Assembly: GCF_030246945.1 (NCBI RefSeq)
Contig: NZ_CP126742.1
Location: 868,001-932,000 of the forward strand
Reading direction: 5' to 3'
From: Microbacterium sp. zg-Y1090
Lineage (GTDB): Bacteria > Actinomycetota > Actinomycetes > Actinomycetales > Microbacteriaceae
DNA length: 64,000 nucleotides
Both the position numbers and the translations under genes were made by a program. Shown here piece by piece: positions 25,000-32,909 of this stretch. The notes beneath the pieces were generated by a model, which ran no database searches, was not told the DNA's origin, and was given only the letters and a program-made list of their open reading frames with translations. Numbering within the stretch: the stretch's first letter is position 1; every line of letters starts with the position of its first letter.

Positions 25000-25152
25000 T
25001 TATACACAAAGGGCCCCCCTGATTGCGTTTAAACGCGTCACAGGCGCGTACAGGCGCGATTCCGGGCCATTTCCTGCGTGAGATAGACAACCCGAACTAC
25101 AACCGTGTCATTATCCACAGGCGAAGGCGTTGTCAAGATTTAGTTATCCACA
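25000..25152 (+). other. cluster of three DnaA boxes with iteron-like repeats
   Basis: Three exact matches to TTATNCACA in one orientation: TTATACACA at 25000, TTATCCACA at 25111 and at 25144. The last two are each part of the 12-base repeat TTATCCACAGGC, 33 bases apart (about three helix turns). Between the first two boxes are the palindrome GCGTTTAAACGC (25025-25036) and two ACAGGCGCG copies. The stretch is locally AT-richer and gene-free. It resembles an origin or DnaA-binding locus; no replication initiator gene is recognised beside it. Confidence 0.6.
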
Positions 25153-25399
25153 GGCAGATTCCTGTGGTCGGTGATGTCCTCGAAGTAGCCCTCGAGGTCG
25201 TCGGTGACAATCTCGGCTCCGATGCGCGTGATTAGTTGCTACGAGAAGCTCGCAACGTACCGCCGACGGCGCTCTTTCCTCTCGGCGCCGCCAGCCAATG
25301 CTCGCTATGCCCTCGTGCGATGCAAATGCAGGCGAGGTTTTTCCGAGAGATGTCGGCGGGCGAGTCCAGAATGGGTTCGATGACATCGAAGGGATCCGG

Positions 25400-26488
25400 A
25401 TGCACCTCCATCTGCGCGCAGAGAACGTCAACCTGAGCGAGAGCCACGCCAAGGCCCTCGACGACGAGTTCTTTCTCTCGCAGCCCGCCGCCTACTTTTC
25501 CTCGCGGATCGCATCGCTCCTAGCCGCAGAGCGCAGCTCCGCGGCTCCGACACCTGCCGATGCACCGGAGTTCTTTGCCGCACTCGGACTGACGAAGACC
25601 GACACGCTGCTGTCATTCGAGGACCAAGACAGGAAGCTGCAGGTAGCGGTCGAGGCGCTTAGCCTGCGCCACCACGCCGCCGAGGCACTGCTGCGGTTCA
25701 TGTACGCCGTAGCGGCGGCGAAGCCGAAGGCCGGCGATGCCCCGAGCACCTGGCTTGGTATCGCGGATAGCCCTACCGCCCTCATCGACTTGGTGCAGAA
25801 GACCATGGCCGCAGTGAACAGCGACGAGGAGCTGTTCCTGCGCTGCCTGTTCACCCCCGGCACACGCGTTGACGAGAATGCAGCCGCGGCAGCAGAAACC
25901 GCCGTGGCCTGGGTGAACCACGCAAGCTCCCTGCTCACCGGCGACGAGCTGTCGGTCAACGCTGCGCATAACAAGGTCAAGCACGGGCTTGCGGTGAGCG
26001 CTCGAGGAGACGTGCGCGTGGAGTTCATCACGACGCCGCCGGATGACCTCGGCCAGATTCCACTCAGCGCGTTCGGCGAAGGCAAGTCGCTACCCATCTT
26101 CGATCGGCCCATGCTCACCTACCTCAGCCGCCCTCACGTGAAGCCGAAGCAAGGTGTGGAGGCGGTCTCGCTGCGGGTGGATGTGCCGGTCGTGCTCGCC
26201 GAAGCCTGGATGATCGCGAACGTGTATGCCGCGATGTTCCACGCCCGCGCCCGCCGCCACTTCGGCGAGGTAATGCCGGACGGAGTGGCTCAATACCCCA
26301 CACTCGTCATTGGGCGGCTCCCCGAGCACGTGATTGGTGGGCGCCCGCTTGGCTACCGGTCGGCCGTGACGCTCCCGCCCGATGGCACCACGGCGCCCCG
26401 CGAGTCCGGCCTGTTCTTCCACGGCAGCTTCATCCCGATGGACGTCGACTACGGCAGCAAGATCGAAGGCGTGGTCGTCGACGGATAG
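25400..26488 (+). CDS. protein of unknown function
   Basis: 362 aa from ATG 25400, with AAGGGA about 6 bases upstream; the frame is open to an ATG at 25298 but the added part is unlike protein. Mostly helical: LSLRHHAAEALLRFMYAVAAA, a central NAAHNKVKHGLAVSARGD and a C-terminal part with RESGLFFHGSFIPMDVDYG. The piece HNKVKHG is seen in HEPN-like or abortive-type proteins, but that is only a hint. No signal peptide. It stands alone between the DnaA boxes and the catabolic cluster. Confidence 0.65.
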   Translation: MHLHLRAENVNLSESHAKALDDEFFLSQPAAYFSSRIASLLAAERSSAAPTPADAPEFFAALGLTKTDTLLSFEDQDRKLQVAVEALSLRHHAAEALLRFMYAVAAAKPKAGDAPSTWLGIADSPTALIDLVQKTMAAVNSDEELFLRCLFTPGTRVDENAAAAAETAVAWVNHASSLLTGDELSVNAAHNKVKHGLAVSARGDVRVEFITTPPDDLGQIPLSAFGEGKSLPIFDRPMLTYLSRPHVKPKQGVEAVSLRVDVPVVLAEAWMIANVYAAMFHARARRHFGEVMPDGVAQYPTLVIGRLPEHVIGGRPLGYRSAVTLPPDGTTAPRESGLFFHGSFIPMDVDYGSKIEGVVVDG

Positions 26489-26831
26489 ACACCAATCCGT
26501 GTTCAGCCTGGGGCCTCCGTTCGCGTAGAGCTTGGGCTGCGCGAATGCCGGTCCTTCGGCGGGCGTCAGGCTCAATGCGCCTGACATCCGCGCCCATGTG
26601 CGGACAGGGGTGCGAATGGCCGGCACGATGACATGCGCGCGAGCGGGTCCCCGATCGCGCGATCTGATGCCGTGGGCGGTCGTCGGCCACTTCGTATTTG
26701 TCCCGTTCAGAAAGTGACTGGCGAGTTGCCGGTTCGCCCTCAACTGCGCGTCGCACGGTCAACTGGGCAATTGTCCATGGCGCCCGTCGCGCGGGGCCTC
26801 CTGGTCGGGTCGAACGGGAGAGGTGCTAGTG
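26489..26831. other. intergenic region before the catabolic cluster
   Basis: About 340 bases with no convincing gene, hairpin or repeat. This may be the junction between the left accessory genes and the catabolic cluster. No copy of the tRNA-Lys 3' end was found here by eye. Confidence 0.4.
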
Positions 26832-27944
26832 CTAGCTCGCAGCCGCCACCGTGCACCCGCCGGTCAGACCGCGGGATACCAGCTCAGCCGCGGTGTCGAG
26901 AAGGCGGTTGTTCGCCTGGGTTTCGGCGATTGTGGCGCGCAGACCCTCGCCGGCGAAGCCCCGTACCGACAGTCCGTGAGCCTCGAAGACCTCAAGAGCG
27001 GCGGTCGTGTCGTCGCCGAGGGGGAACCACAGGAAGTTTGTCTCGGTCTCCGGCAGCTGCCAGCCCTGAGCCGAGAGTGCAGCGACGATGCGCTCCCGCT
27101 CGCCGATGAGCGCATCGACACGCACCTGCAGCTCGTCCTCCGCCTCGAGCGAGGCAAGCGCGGCGATCTGCGCGGGGGTTGTCACACCGAAGGGGATTGC
27201 CATCTTGCGCATCGCTGCGACGAGTAGGGCGGGCGCGATGGCGTAGCCGACGCGCATGCCGGCGAGGCCGTAGGCCTTGGAGAAGGTGTGGGCGACCACG
27301 ACGTTCGGGTGCGCGCGGAACGCGGCGATGCCGACTGCCGTGTCCGGGCGGCGGTTGAAGTGCACGTAGGCCTCGTCGAGGAGCACCGTAACGTGCGCGG
27401 GGACGGCGTCGAGGAACGCGGTCAGCTCTTCGGCGCCGACGGTCGTGCCGGTCGGGTTGTTCGGGTTACACACCATGATCAGGCTCGTGCGCTCGGTGAC
27501 GGCGGTGAGCATGGCGTCCAGGTCGTGTCCGTGGTCCGCGTTCAGGGGCACTTCCACAGGTACGGCGCCGGCGGTGCGGACGAGCATGGGGTACGCCTCG
27601 AATGACCGCCATGCGAACACGACCTCATTGCCGGGCGCCGAGGTTGCGCGGATGAGCTGCGAGACCACCTCGACCGATCCGGCACCGAAGACGATGTTCT
27701 CGGGGGCGACGTCGAACCGCGCCGCGACGCGGGCTGTGAGGGCCGTTGCTGCGAACTCGGGGTAGCGGTTCATTCCGGTCAGCGTGGCAGCGACCGCGTC
27801 GACGACCGCGGGCAGCGGCGGGTACGGGTTCTCGTTGGAGGAGATCTTGAAGCTCTCCTCCCCCTCCAGAACGGACGCCGGTCGGCCCTGCTTGTAGGCG
27901 GGAACGTCATCCAGTCCCTTGCGCATGCGTAGTGCTCCGCTCAT
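26832..27944 (-). CDS. PLP aminotransferase, HisC/aromatic type
   Basis: 370 aa, fold type I. Motifs: SSNENPYPPLP at the N-end, CNPNNPTG, DEAYVHF, and the PLP lysine K223 in FSKAYGLAGMRVGY. The group covers histidinol-phosphate aminotransferase and the closely related actinobacterial aromatic aminotransferase (Pat). The setting, with a ThDP enzyme, an aldehyde dehydrogenase and an oxygenase rather than his genes, favours a catabolic aromatic or similar amino acid aminotransferase making a 2-oxo acid. GGAGAG precedes ATG 27944. It is divergent from the reductase gene, with a GntR-type site between them. Confidence 0.88.
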   Translation of the reverse strand: MSGALRMRKGLDDVPAYKQGRPASVLEGEESFKISSNENPYPPLPAVVDAVAATLTGMNRYPEFAATALTARVAARFDVAPENIVFGAGSVEVVSQLIRATSAPGNEVVFAWRSFEAYPMLVRTAGAVPVEVPLNADHGHDLDAMLTAVTERTSLIMVCNPNNPTGTTVGAEELTAFLDAVPAHVTVLLDEAYVHFNRRPDTAVGIAAFRAHPNVVVAHTFSKAYGLAGMRVGYAIAPALLVAAMRKMAIPFGVTTPAQIAALASLEAEDELQVRVDALIGERERIVAALSAQGWQLPETETNFLWFPLGDDTTAALEVFEAHGLSVRGFAGEGLRATIAETQANNRLLDTAAELVSRGLTGGCTVAAAS

Positions 27945-27988
27945 CCGGGGCTCTCTCCTCTTCTGCGCATTTGACGCGCGGTAACGAC

Positions 27989-28008
27989 CAATTGATAATA
28001 ACCATTGT
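27989..28008. promoter_or_regulatory. GntR operator candidate, site C
   Basis: CAATTGAT-AATA-ACCATTGT. It shares AATTGAT-N4-ACCA with sites A and B and lies between the divergent aminotransferase and reductase genes. The right half is less symmetrical. Confidence 0.6.
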
Positions 28009-28048
28009 TGCGAATTGCGGGAACGCATGCTGCATAGGAGGAGAAGCG

Positions 28049-29008
28049 ATGGGGCCTGCAAGCACCGACGAGAGCATCGATCTGATCGTGCGCGACATGC
28101 GCTGGGAGGCGGATGACGTCCTCCGCCTGGGACTGGAGCGCCTCGACGGATCGTCCCTCCCGTCATGGGAGGCGGGCGCCCACATCGACCTCGTCCTCCC
28201 CGTGGGCGTCGAGCGTCAGTACTCACTCTCCTCTGACCCGTCGGACTCCTCGCGGTGGGAGGTTGCTGTTCTCCGGGAGGCTGTCAGCCGCGGCGGATCC
28301 CGCTTTATCCACTCAGAGCTGCGACCTGGCGCACGCGTCCAGGCCCGCGGGCCCGTAAACACGTTCCCGCTGACGGATGCCCAGGAGTACCTCTTCGTCG
28401 CCGGCGGGATCGGCATCACTGCCCTGCTGCCGATGATCGAGGCGGTCGCCCGGGCCGGCAAGCCCTTCCGCGTCGCCTACCTCGGGCGGCAGCGCGCGCG
28501 GATGGCCTACCTCGCGGACCCGCTTCTGCAGGGGCCACGTGTGACCGTCGTCGCCGCCGACGAGCACGAGCGCCTCGACCTGGACGCGTGGCTCGCGGCC
28601 CCCGCATCCGGTACCACCGTGTACGCCTGCGGCCCGGCGCGCCTGCTCGACACGCTCGAAGCGGCCAGCGCCAAGTGGCCCGGCGGGCTGCTGCGCGTGG
28701 AGCGGTTCCAGCCGAAGGTGTTCGCGGATGTCGCCGACGACTCGTTGTTCGAGGTGGAGGCCCGCCGCTCCGGCCTGCGGGTCACGGTCGAATCCACGTG
28801 CACGATCCTCGAGATGCTCGAGCAGGCTGGTGTTCCCGTGCCGAGCTCGTGCCTCGAAGGCGTCTGTGGCACATGCGAGACGACGATCCTCGACGGCGAG
28901 GCCGAGCACCGCGACAGCATCCTCGCCCCCGACGAACGCGCCGCTAACGAGACCATGATGATCTGCGTCTCCCGGTCGAAGCTTCCCACCCTCGTCCTCG
29001 ACATCTGA
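28049..29008 (+). CDS. oxygenase reductase (phthalate dioxygenase reductase type)
   Basis: 319 aa. An N-terminal flavin domain with RQYSLSSDPSD (binds FMN in this class), an NAD(P)H domain with VAGGIGITALLPMI and YACGPARLLD, and a C-terminal plant-type [2Fe-2S] domain with CLEGVCGTC followed by a fourth Cys in MMICVSRS. It passes electrons from NAD(P)H to the Rieske oxygenase encoded 16 bases downstream. AGGAGGAG lies just upstream of ATG 28049. This is a two-component oxygenase with no separate ferredoxin. Confidence 0.93.
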   Translation: MGPASTDESIDLIVRDMRWEADDVLRLGLERLDGSSLPSWEAGAHIDLVLPVGVERQYSLSSDPSDSSRWEVAVLREAVSRGGSRFIHSELRPGARVQARGPVNTFPLTDAQEYLFVAGGIGITALLPMIEAVARAGKPFRVAYLGRQRARMAYLADPLLQGPRVTVVAADEHERLDLDAWLAAPASGTTVYACGPARLLDTLEAASAKWPGGLLRVERFQPKVFADVADDSLFEVEARRSGLRVTVESTCTILEMLEQAGVPVPSSCLEGVCGTCETTILDGEAEHRDSILAPDERAANETMMICVSRSKLPTLVLDI

Positions 29009-29024
29009 TACCGGAGGCACAACC

Positions 29025-30227
29025 ATGGACACTGGAACCGCGTACGGGCTTCGTCCCGGCTCGCCACTCAACGACCTCGCCCAGGTGGGCCCCGGAACGC
29101 CCTACGGCGAGGTGCTACGCCGCTACTGGCAGCCCATCGCGAAGGCCGAGGATGCGACGACCCGGCCCATCAATGTGAAGGTGCTGGGCGAGGAGCTCGT
29201 CCTGTTCCGCACACGCAGAGGCGTGCCGGGGCTCCTGCACCCCCGCTGCATCCACCGCGGAGCCTCGCTGTTCTACGGCGGCGTCGAAGACGAGGGCATC
29301 CGCTGCTGCTACCACGGCTGGGTGTTCGACACCGAGGGGCACTGCCTGGAGCAGCCGTGCGAGCCGGAACTCGGTCTCCACCGCGACCGCGTGCGCCAGC
29401 CCTGGCACCCCGTGCAGGAGCAGTACGGCCTCATCTGGGCATACATGGGCCCGCCCGAGAAGAAGCCGATGCTGCCGCGCTACGACACGTTCGAGCACCT
29501 CGCCGACGACGAGGTGCTCATCGTCAACGACAAGGGCGTGGGCGGAGGCGGTCCTGAGATCCTCGATTTCAACTGGCTGCAGCACTGGGAGAACGTGATG
29601 GACCCGTTCCACGTGCCGATCCTGCATGCCCGCTTCAGCGGCAACCAGTTCACCCCCGAGATGGCCCTCATCCCCGAGGTGAGCTACGAGTACACGCCCA
29701 CCGGCGTCCGCTCAATCCAGATGCGCGAGCTCGGCGACGGCCGGCAGTTGCGCCGCGTGACGGAGGTCATGTTCCCGAACCTGCGCGTCGTCGCGTCGCC
29801 GAAGCTGGCATCGGGGCAGACGAACATGATCGGATGGGTCGTGCCGATGGATGACACGAACTTCCGCATCTTCACGGTGGCGCGCGACACCGACCCCGAG
29901 TTCCTTCAGAAGCTGCGCTCGACCCACGAGGGTAAGCCCTGGAAGGACCTCGCCGACCTCGAGCACCAGCGTCTCCCCGGCGACTACGAGGCCCAGAAGT
30001 CGCAGGGCGACATCTCGCTGCACACCGAGGACCACTTGACGACCACCGACCAGGGCATCGCGATGATCCGCCGCATGATGGCCAAGCAGATCCGCGCCGT
30101 CGCGGGCGGGGGAGACCCGGTGGGCGTCGTGTTCGACGAGGCCGACCGCGTCGTGCGCATCGAGGGCGGCAACTACTTCGAGGGTGCCGCCGAGGCGCCG
30201 CTGCTGGCCGACGCCGTCGAGGACTGA
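29025..30227 (+). CDS. Rieske non-heme iron oxygenase, catalytic subunit
   Basis: 400 aa, of the phthalate/vanillate type (alpha subunit only; no beta gene follows). Opening VGPGTPYGEVLRRYWQPIA is typical. Rieske centre: Cys75-X-His77, then Cys94-X2-His97 (RCCYHGW). Mononuclear iron site: Asp193-X2-His196-X4-His201 in MDPFHVPILH. Reactions in this class are ring hydroxylation, O- or N-demethylation, or related oxidations. It works with the reductase upstream. Substrate is unknown; the neighbours suggest an acid or amine derived from an amino-acid-like compound. Confidence 0.93.
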   Translation: MDTGTAYGLRPGSPLNDLAQVGPGTPYGEVLRRYWQPIAKAEDATTRPINVKVLGEELVLFRTRRGVPGLLHPRCIHRGASLFYGGVEDEGIRCCYHGWVFDTEGHCLEQPCEPELGLHRDRVRQPWHPVQEQYGLIWAYMGPPEKKPMLPRYDTFEHLADDEVLIVNDKGVGGGGPEILDFNWLQHWENVMDPFHVPILHARFSGNQFTPEMALIPEVSYEYTPTGVRSIQMRELGDGRQLRRVTEVMFPNLRVVASPKLASGQTNMIGWVVPMDDTNFRIFTVARDTDPEFLQKLRSTHEGKPWKDLADLEHQRLPGDYEAQKSQGDISLHTEDHLTTTDQGIAMIRRMMAKQIRAVAGGGDPVGVVFDEADRVVRIEGGNYFEGAAEAPLLADAVED

Positions 30228-30230
30228 CCC

Positions 30231-30722
30231 ATGCTGCCCAACTACCTGCCGCGCCCTCCCCGAGGAGACCGACCCCTCGTCGTCCTCGGCATCAGCGACG
30301 TCGTCGTGATCGAAGGTTCCGCCTCGGTGCCGGTGACGACGCACCGTGTGAGCGCGTGGGGCCGGTGGGTGCGCGATGTCGCGATCCCCGACGACGCGGC
30401 GGCGCGCATCGCCCGCCTCGCCGACCGCTACGAGGTCGTGTGGGCGTCGGAATGGGGTCACAACGCGCACACGGCGTTCGCCGCGGCGCTGCAGCTCCCC
30501 GACGAGCCCTGGCCGTTCCTGCCGGTGCAGTTCGACAAGATCGACCGCATCCGCGCCTACGCGAAGGGCCTCCCGTGGGCGTGGATCGACGGCCCCGTCG
30601 TGGACCTGCACGCGACGGACGGCGTGGACGACGGCATCGTCATCCGCGTCGACCCGGCGTCGGGCATCAGCGGCGTCGACCTCGAAGCCCTTGACGCGCA
30701 GCTCGCGGAGCTCGCCCGATGA
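30231..30722 (+). CDS. HAD-like protein lacking catalytic aspartates
   Basis: 163 aa. The overall pattern matches small HAD-fold proteins of the Swiss-army-knife repair type: PLVVL at strand 1, YEVVWASEW at motif II, a lone Lys (FDKIDRI), and WAWIDG at motif IV, then RVDPASGIS and a last helix. However, strand 1 reads LGISDVVV where active members read L-D-V-D-G-V, so both Asp are replaced (Gly and Ser). That makes phosphatase chemistry unlikely. It sits between the oxygenase and the amidohydrolase, 3 bases after one and overlapping the other, so it belongs to the pathway operon. Its role is open: substrate binding, regulation or a scaffold. Confidence 0.7.
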   Translation: MLPNYLPRPPRGDRPLVVLGISDVVVIEGSASVPVTTHRVSAWGRWVRDVAIPDDAAARIARLADRYEVVWASEWGHNAHTAFAAALQLPDEPWPFLPVQFDKIDRIRAYAKGLPWAWIDGPVVDLHATDGVDDGIVIRVDPASGISGVDLEALDAQLAELAR

Positions 30723-31936
30723 GCGCCGACTACGCCGGCCACGCCGGCCTCGGCGGACTCCGTGCCGACGCGGCGGGCATGCTGTCCGAGCTCGTGGCGC
30801 TGCGCCGCGATCTGCACCGGCATCCGGAGGTCGGCTTCGACCTGCCCCGCACGCAGGCCGCCGTGCTCCACGCCCTCGACGGGCTCGGGCTCGACATCAC
30901 GACCGGGATGTCGCTCGGATCGGTGACGGCGGTGCTGCGCGGTGGCCGCCCGGGACCGTCGGTGCTGCTGCGCGCCGACATGGACGCCCTCCCCGTCGTG
31001 GAGGAGACCGGCCTCGACTTCGCGTCCCACAAGGACGCGATGCACGCCTGCGGACACGATCTGCATGTGGCGGGCCTCGTCGGTGCGGCGCGGCTGCTCA
31101 GCGCGCGCCGTGACCGCATCGACGGGTCGGTCGTGTTTATGTTCCAGCCGGGCGAGGAGGCCGGCGGAGGTGCGCCGCGCATGATCGCCGAGGGCGTGCT
31201 GGATGCCGCGGGCGACCGTGTCGAGGCCGCCTACGGCATCCACGTGCTGCCGGGCCGGGCGGGGGAGTTCTTCACGAAGTCCGGTCCGCTCATGGGCGGC
31301 GCGAACATGCTGCGCGTGCGGGTCGTCGGTCGCGGCGGCCACGGATCGCGCCCGCACCAGGCCGTCGATCCGGTGCCCGTGCTGGCGCAGATCATCCTCG
31401 CGCTGCAGACCTACGTCACCCGCCGCGTATCGGTCGAGGATCCCGTCGTCGTGTCGGTCACGAAGCTGCGCGCGAGCGACGCCGTCAATGTCATCCCGGA
31501 TACCGCCGAGTGCGCCGCGACCGTCCGCACCCTGTCGCCGGCGACCCTCGCGCAGCTGCGGGTGGAGCTACCGAAGCTGGCCGAAGACATCGCCGCCGCC
31601 CACGGTTGCGTCGCCGAGGCCGAGTTCGAGGTCGCCTACCCCGTGACGGTCAACGACGCGGATGCCACCGCCGCCGCCCTCGGCGTGCTACGCGACGCGT
31701 TCGGCGCGGAGCGGGTGCGGGTGCTCGATGCGCCGATCATGGCATCAGAGGACTTCTCGTTCGTGCTGCAGGAGGTGCCGGGAGCGTTCGTGTTCCTCGG
31801 GGCGACTCCCGCGACGATCGCGCCCGAGGACGCTGAAATGAACCATTCGCCGCGCGCCGTGTTCGACGACGGCATCCTGGGAGATCAGGCCGCCGCGCTC
31901 GCGGCGCTCGCCTTGCGCCACGTCGCGCGCCGCTGA
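30719..31936 (+). CDS. M20D amidohydrolase (hippurate/IAA-amino acid hydrolase type)
   Basis: 405 aa. Metal-site motifs: ADMDALPVVEETGL, HACGHDLHVAGL and FQPGEEAGGG, with the dimer-domain motif GRGGHGSRPHQ and a C-terminal MASEDFSF. The group removes acyl groups from amino acids (hippurate, auxin conjugates) and also acts on some dipeptides. No signal peptide, so cytoplasmic. ATG overlaps the preceding stop. A close paralogue lies at 41469 in the same cluster; the shared openings (LRRDLHRHPEVG versus LRREIHADPELG) show duplication and divergence. Confidence 0.9.
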   Translation: MSADYAGHAGLGGLRADAAGMLSELVALRRDLHRHPEVGFDLPRTQAAVLHALDGLGLDITTGMSLGSVTAVLRGGRPGPSVLLRADMDALPVVEETGLDFASHKDAMHACGHDLHVAGLVGAARLLSARRDRIDGSVVFMFQPGEEAGGGAPRMIAEGVLDAAGDRVEAAYGIHVLPGRAGEFFTKSGPLMGGANMLRVRVVGRGGHGSRPHQAVDPVPVLAQIILALQTYVTRRVSVEDPVVVSVTKLRASDAVNVIPDTAECAATVRTLSPATLAQLRVELPKLAEDIAAAHGCVAEAEFEVAYPVTVNDADATAAALGVLRDAFGAERVRVLDAPIMASEDFSFVLQEVPGAFVFLGATPATIAPEDAEMNHSPRAVFDDGILGDQAAALAALALRHVARR

Positions 31937-32012
31937 GCCCGGTCACGCGGTCTGCCCACGCGTCGCGCAGGGTGCGCCACCTGAGCGGACCTCGCACGCG
32001 CGCCGCCGGCGG

Positions 32013-32753
32013 TCAGCGGCCGAGGGTGCGGTGCCGGACGATCGCGTCGCGCTGGATGTCGATGTTGCGGCTGCGGATTGCTTCGACGAGGTCGCGGTGG
32101 ATCTGCAGGCGCTCGTCGGTATCCGGGTGGAAGCCGAGCACATCGAAGGTGCGCGATTCGCCGACGCTCTCGGACTCGATGTAGTCGACGAGATTGAGGT
32201 AGAACGTGCGCAGCACGGCGTTGGGCGTGATCTGCGCGATGCGGCGGTGAAGGCGCCAGTTGCCGTGGAGCCCCGCGATTGGGTCGTGCCAGGTCTCGAC
32301 CACCTCGACGAGCAGCGCGTCGAGTTCGGCGAGGTCGGCGTCGGTGCGGTGCTCGGCGGCATCCCGCAGCACGGCCTCGTCGAGCGCGTCGAGCACTTCG
32401 ACGATGTCGTTCACGGTCGCGCCCTGCTGGCGCAGCGACAGCACGTCGTGAGCGAGGCGCAGTAACGGCGACTGCTCGGCGACGAAGATGCCGCCGCCGG
32501 GGCCAGGGCGCACCTCTATGACCCCACGGGCACGCAGCACGCGGAGCGCCTCGCCGAGGGTCGCGGAGGCCACGCCGTAGCGTTCGCACAGTTCGTGCTT
32601 CGTTCCGATGCGGTAACCCGGTTGCCGGTTTTCGCGCGCAATGAGGTCCTCGATCTCGCGAACGACGCCATCGGCAACCGATTGGCTGATCCGCGCTCTT
32701 CCGCCATGGAATGCGTGCTGCTCCGACGCGATCTCGCGGGAGAGGGATGACAT
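32013..32753 (-). CDS. GntR-family regulator, FadR subfamily
   Basis: 246 aa. Winged helix near residues 25-90: GTKHELCERYGVASATLGEALRVLRARGVIEVRPGPGGG. The all-helical C-terminal ligand domain has DALDEAVLRDAA, LHRRIAQ and HRDLVEAI, with His residues placed as in the metal-binding FCD type. Ligands in this subfamily are usually carboxylic acids. ATG 32753 has GGAGG upstream; the longer open frame is shadow. It is divergent from the ThDP gene, with site A between, so it probably controls itself and the cluster. Confidence 0.88.
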   Translation of the reverse strand: MSSLSREIASEQHAFHGGRARISQSVADGVVREIEDLIARENRQPGYRIGTKHELCERYGVASATLGEALRVLRARGVIEVRPGPGGGIFVAEQSPLLRLAHDVLSLRQQGATVNDIVEVLDALDEAVLRDAAEHRTDADLAELDALLVEVVETWHDPIAGLHGNWRLHRRIAQITPNAVLRTFYLNLVDYIESESVGESRTFDVLGFHPDTDERLQIHRDLVEAIRSRNIDIQRDAIVRHRTLGR

Positions 32754-32859
32754 TTTCGCCTCCGGATCAGGCGCCTGTGACAGGCGCAGGGTGAGACACA
32801 TCCTAGGGATTCTCGGGGGAGGGGCGTAGGGGAACGCGCCGCATCGAGACCTATTTGCG

Positions 32860-32879
32860 TAATTGATTGTAACCAATAG
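32860..32879. promoter_or_regulatory. GntR operator candidate, site A
   Basis: TAATTGAT-TGTA-ACCAATAG, 31 bases before the ThDP gene and 107 before gntR. Same design as site B: TAATTGAT, four bases, then AYCAAT. Confidence 0.68.
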
Positions 32880-32909
32880 GATGATCTCGATTGACCCCGA
32901 AAGGACCTC

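Larger units (their letters stand above)
24759..25399. other. 640-base non-coding stretch
   Basis: Contains two hairpins and the DnaA-box cluster listed separately. Open frames inside it (for example 25023-25235 on the plus strand) run through the boxes and look fortuitous. It ends at the start of the 362-aa gene. Confidence 0.5.

Noticed and set aside
25023..25235. Plus-strand 70-codon open frame across the DnaA boxes
   Set aside because: It reads straight through the boxes and repeats, has no ribosome site and no protein-like pattern.
21061..26831. Second copy of the tRNA-Lys 3' end marking the left end of the island
   Set aside because: Looked for GGGTTCGAGCCCCAC-type matches on both strands; only scattered matches of 8 bases such as TAGAGGCC near 24823 were seen, which are not meaningful.
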